A DNA stretch of 39,276 nucleotides, from assembly GCA_964459495.1 (NCBI GenBank), contig CAYWNK010000024.1, positions 1 to 39,276 of the forward strand, in the 5' to 3' direction. The notes under the pieces are model-generated. The model did no database searches and was not told where the DNA came from. It worked only from the letters and a program-made list of their open reading frames with translations. Source of the stretch: CAYWNK01 sp964459495 (GTDB lineage Bacteria > Planctomycetota > UBA1135 > GCA-002686595). Made by a program: the position numbers and the translations under genes. Of this stretch, positions 38,057 to 39,276 are shown piece by piece; the stretch's first letter is position 1; each line of letters begins with the position of its first letter.

Positions 38057-39276
38057 TCAGCGGATCCGCAGCTCGCCCTCCAGAGCCTCTTCGGGGCTGT
38101 ACGTTCCGTCCTGATTGAGATCTCGAAAGACATTCAGCTCGAGCAGCGATCCTGGCTCCAATTGGGCCACGACACGGGCGAGGTCCTGCTTGCCGAGGAT
38201 GCGCAGGGAAGTGCTGCGATAACGCTTCATTTTGGGCCTTAACGCCGGGAGGAGGTCTCCTGGCTCCAGGCCGATGTCGGCGGCAGGGCCCGTCCCGGCG
38301 ATGTAGGTCACCACCGCCATGCCGTTGCCACCCACCTGGTAGGGCTCGAAGGTCGCCCCGGTCCGTTGGAACAACAGGCCGTTCAGCTTGTCCCATGCCT
38401 GCAACTTGACGGTGCGCTCTTCGCCATTTTGGGCCAGCCGCAGAGCTACGGTCGCCCCTGGAACGACCTGAAGCTCGGAGTGCACCCAGTCCCTGGGGCT
38501 GTCCACCACGGCGCCGTCGATCGAGACCAAACGGTCCCCTTCACAGACCCCGGCCATGGCGGCGGGGCCGTCGGGCCACACTCGGGTCACCAGCAGGGGG
38601 CTCTGTTCGGTGACGTCCATGCCCAGCCAGCTTGTGCCGGCGTTGGGGTAGAGCTCGTCGGCCAGGACCTCGGCCACCTGGTCCACGGGGATCGCGAACC
38701 CGATGTTCTCTGCCGTGCTGTTCATCACGGTGTTGATGCCAATCAGTTCCCCGCGCACGTTGAGCAGCGGCCCACCGGAATTGCCAGGGTTGATCGAGGC
38801 GTCGGTTTGGATCAATCCCTCAAAGCGCAGGTTGTGGGGGGCAGGAACCTCCACATCGCGGTGCAGCCCGCTCACGATCCCGGTGGACACCGTGTGGGTT
38901 TGCCCGTGCGGGTTGCCGATGGCTATCACGGTCTCGCCGGGCATCAGGTCGACGCTCGTGCCCATCCGCACCGCCTGAAAGACGCGCCGGTTGTGCTGCA
39001 AAGCGGCCTGGGGCGTGAGGCGTGAATCCGCCGGGCCGATGGAATTGGGGCGCCGAGAGCCCTTGGCTCCGTCGGGGATTTTGATCCGCAGCAGGGCCAG
39101 GTCCGCTTCGCGCTTGTAGGACAGAACCTCTGCGCTGTAGGGGATCGGATCGTCGGCAAAGCTGATCTCGATCCTGCGGGCATCTTGCACCACGTGATAG
39201 TTGGTGACGACATAGCCGTCCTCATGGACGACGACGCCGGTTCCGCCGCCGCGTCCAATGGCCTGGCGTCCGAGCC
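38057..39276 (-). CDS. HtrA/DegP-type serine protease with PDZ domains (5' end outside window)
   Basis: The minus-strand frame is open to the right window edge, so the N-terminus is missing. It reads AIGRGGGTGVVVHEDGYVVT followed by NYHVVQD (catalytic His), READLALLRI (catalytic Asp) and INPGNSGGPLLNVRGELIGI (catalytic Ser in GNSGG), the HtrA triad. Next is a PDZ domain (SWLGMDVTEQSPLLVTRVWP, then DGPAAMAGVCEGDRLVSIDG) and a second, weaker PDZ-like segment (VVTYIAGTGPAADIGLEPGD). The C-terminus NVFRDLNQDGTYSPEEALEG contains a calcium-loop-like D-x-N-x-D-G. HtrA proteases degrade or fold damaged envelope proteins; location here cannot be confirmed without the signal peptide. It is followed by a 99-nt spacer before the SxtJ-like gene. 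Confidence 0.9.
   Translation of the reverse strand, partial: LGRQAIGRGGGTGVVVHEDGYVVTNYHVVQDARRIEISFADDPIPYSAEVLSYKREADLALLRIKIPDGAKGSRRPNSIGPADSRLTPQAALQHNRRVFQAVRMGTSVDLMPGETVIAIGNPHGQTHTVSTGIVSGLHRDVEVPAPHNLRFEGLIQTDASINPGNSGGPLLNVRGELIGINTVMNSTAENIGFAIPVDQVAEVLADELYPNAGTSWLGMDVTEQSPLLVTRVWPDGPAAMAGVCEGDRLVSIDGAVVDSPRDWVHSELQVVPGATVALRLAQNGEERTVKLQAWDKLNGLLFQRTGATFEPYQVGGNGMAVVTYIAGTGPAADIGLEPGDLLPALRPKMKRYRSTSLRILGKQDLARVVAQLEPGSLLELNVFRDLNQDGTYSPEEALEGELRIR

Noticed and set aside
1..39276. tRNA, rRNA, insertion sequence, integrase or phage genes
   Set aside because: I looked for cloverleaf-like stems, conserved rRNA segments, transposase motifs and terminal inverted repeats and found none that I could support; the only long repeat is the radical SAM tract.

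Overview
This is a GC-rich (by eye well above 60%), gene-dense bacterial window with few spacers. Genes often overlap by 4 nt (ATGA/GTGA/TTGA). The content (Tat-exported DUF1800 plus DUF1501 pair, FG-GAP/VCBS lipoprotein, many family 4 glycosyltransferases, sulfatase-like membrane enzyme, fused formimidoyltransferase-cyclodeaminase) fits a Planctomycetota-like or Myxococcota-like environmental bacterium. That placement is inference, because no rRNA or tRNA gene is visible here.

Layout. (1) 1-1408: the C-terminal part of TruD and a DUF5658 membrane protein. (2) 1469-13479: a long co-directional glycan cluster with a nucleotide-sugar epimerase/dehydratase, three GT4 glycosyltransferases, an unrecognised 595-aa protein with toroid-like motifs, a membrane-anchored sulfatase/phosphotransferase-fold protein, and three more GT4 enzymes. 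(3) 13675-15081: a radical SAM protein with an N-terminal B12-binding-like domain, followed by hairpins. (4) 15375-20584: a large FG-GAP lipoprotein with a clear terminator, a voltage-gated-type potassium channel, and a DinB-DUF4259 fusion. (5) 20644-24054, minus strand: a small two-helix membrane protein, fatty acid desaturase, hotdog thioesterase and formimidoyltransferase-cyclodeaminase. (6) 24203-30100, plus strand: a YheT-type hydrolase, a second copy of the radical SAM protein, two tandem GNAT-like paralogues and a NodB-type polysaccharide deacetylase. (7) 30330-33469, minus strand: DUF1800 then DUF1501. (8) 33634-37957, minus strand: an SxtJ-like small membrane protein, a NodU/CmcH-type carbamoyltransferase, an SGNH hydrolase fused to membrane segments ending in a DUF5989-like tail, a free DUF5989-like micro-protein, and a decayed second copy of that micro-protein beyond a terminator. 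(9) 38057-39276: an HtrA-type protease with PDZ domains, cut by the window edge.

How they may work together: regions 2, 3, 6 and 8 look like parts of a locus that builds and decorates a surface or secreted glycan. Sugars would be prepared by the epimerase and added by six GT4 enzymes, then modified by N-acyl transfer, deacetylation, carbamoylation, SGNH-type acyl chemistry and perhaps a phospho- or sulfo-group reaction. No flippase, polymerase, priming transferase or exosortase is in the window, so the pathway type and export route are unknown. The most striking DNA signal is a 375-bp stretch that is base-for-base identical between the two otherwise diverged radical SAM genes, which suggests recent gene conversion. 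The most unusual gene arrangement is the carbamoyltransferase / SGNH-DUF5989 fusion / DUF5989 micro-protein group.
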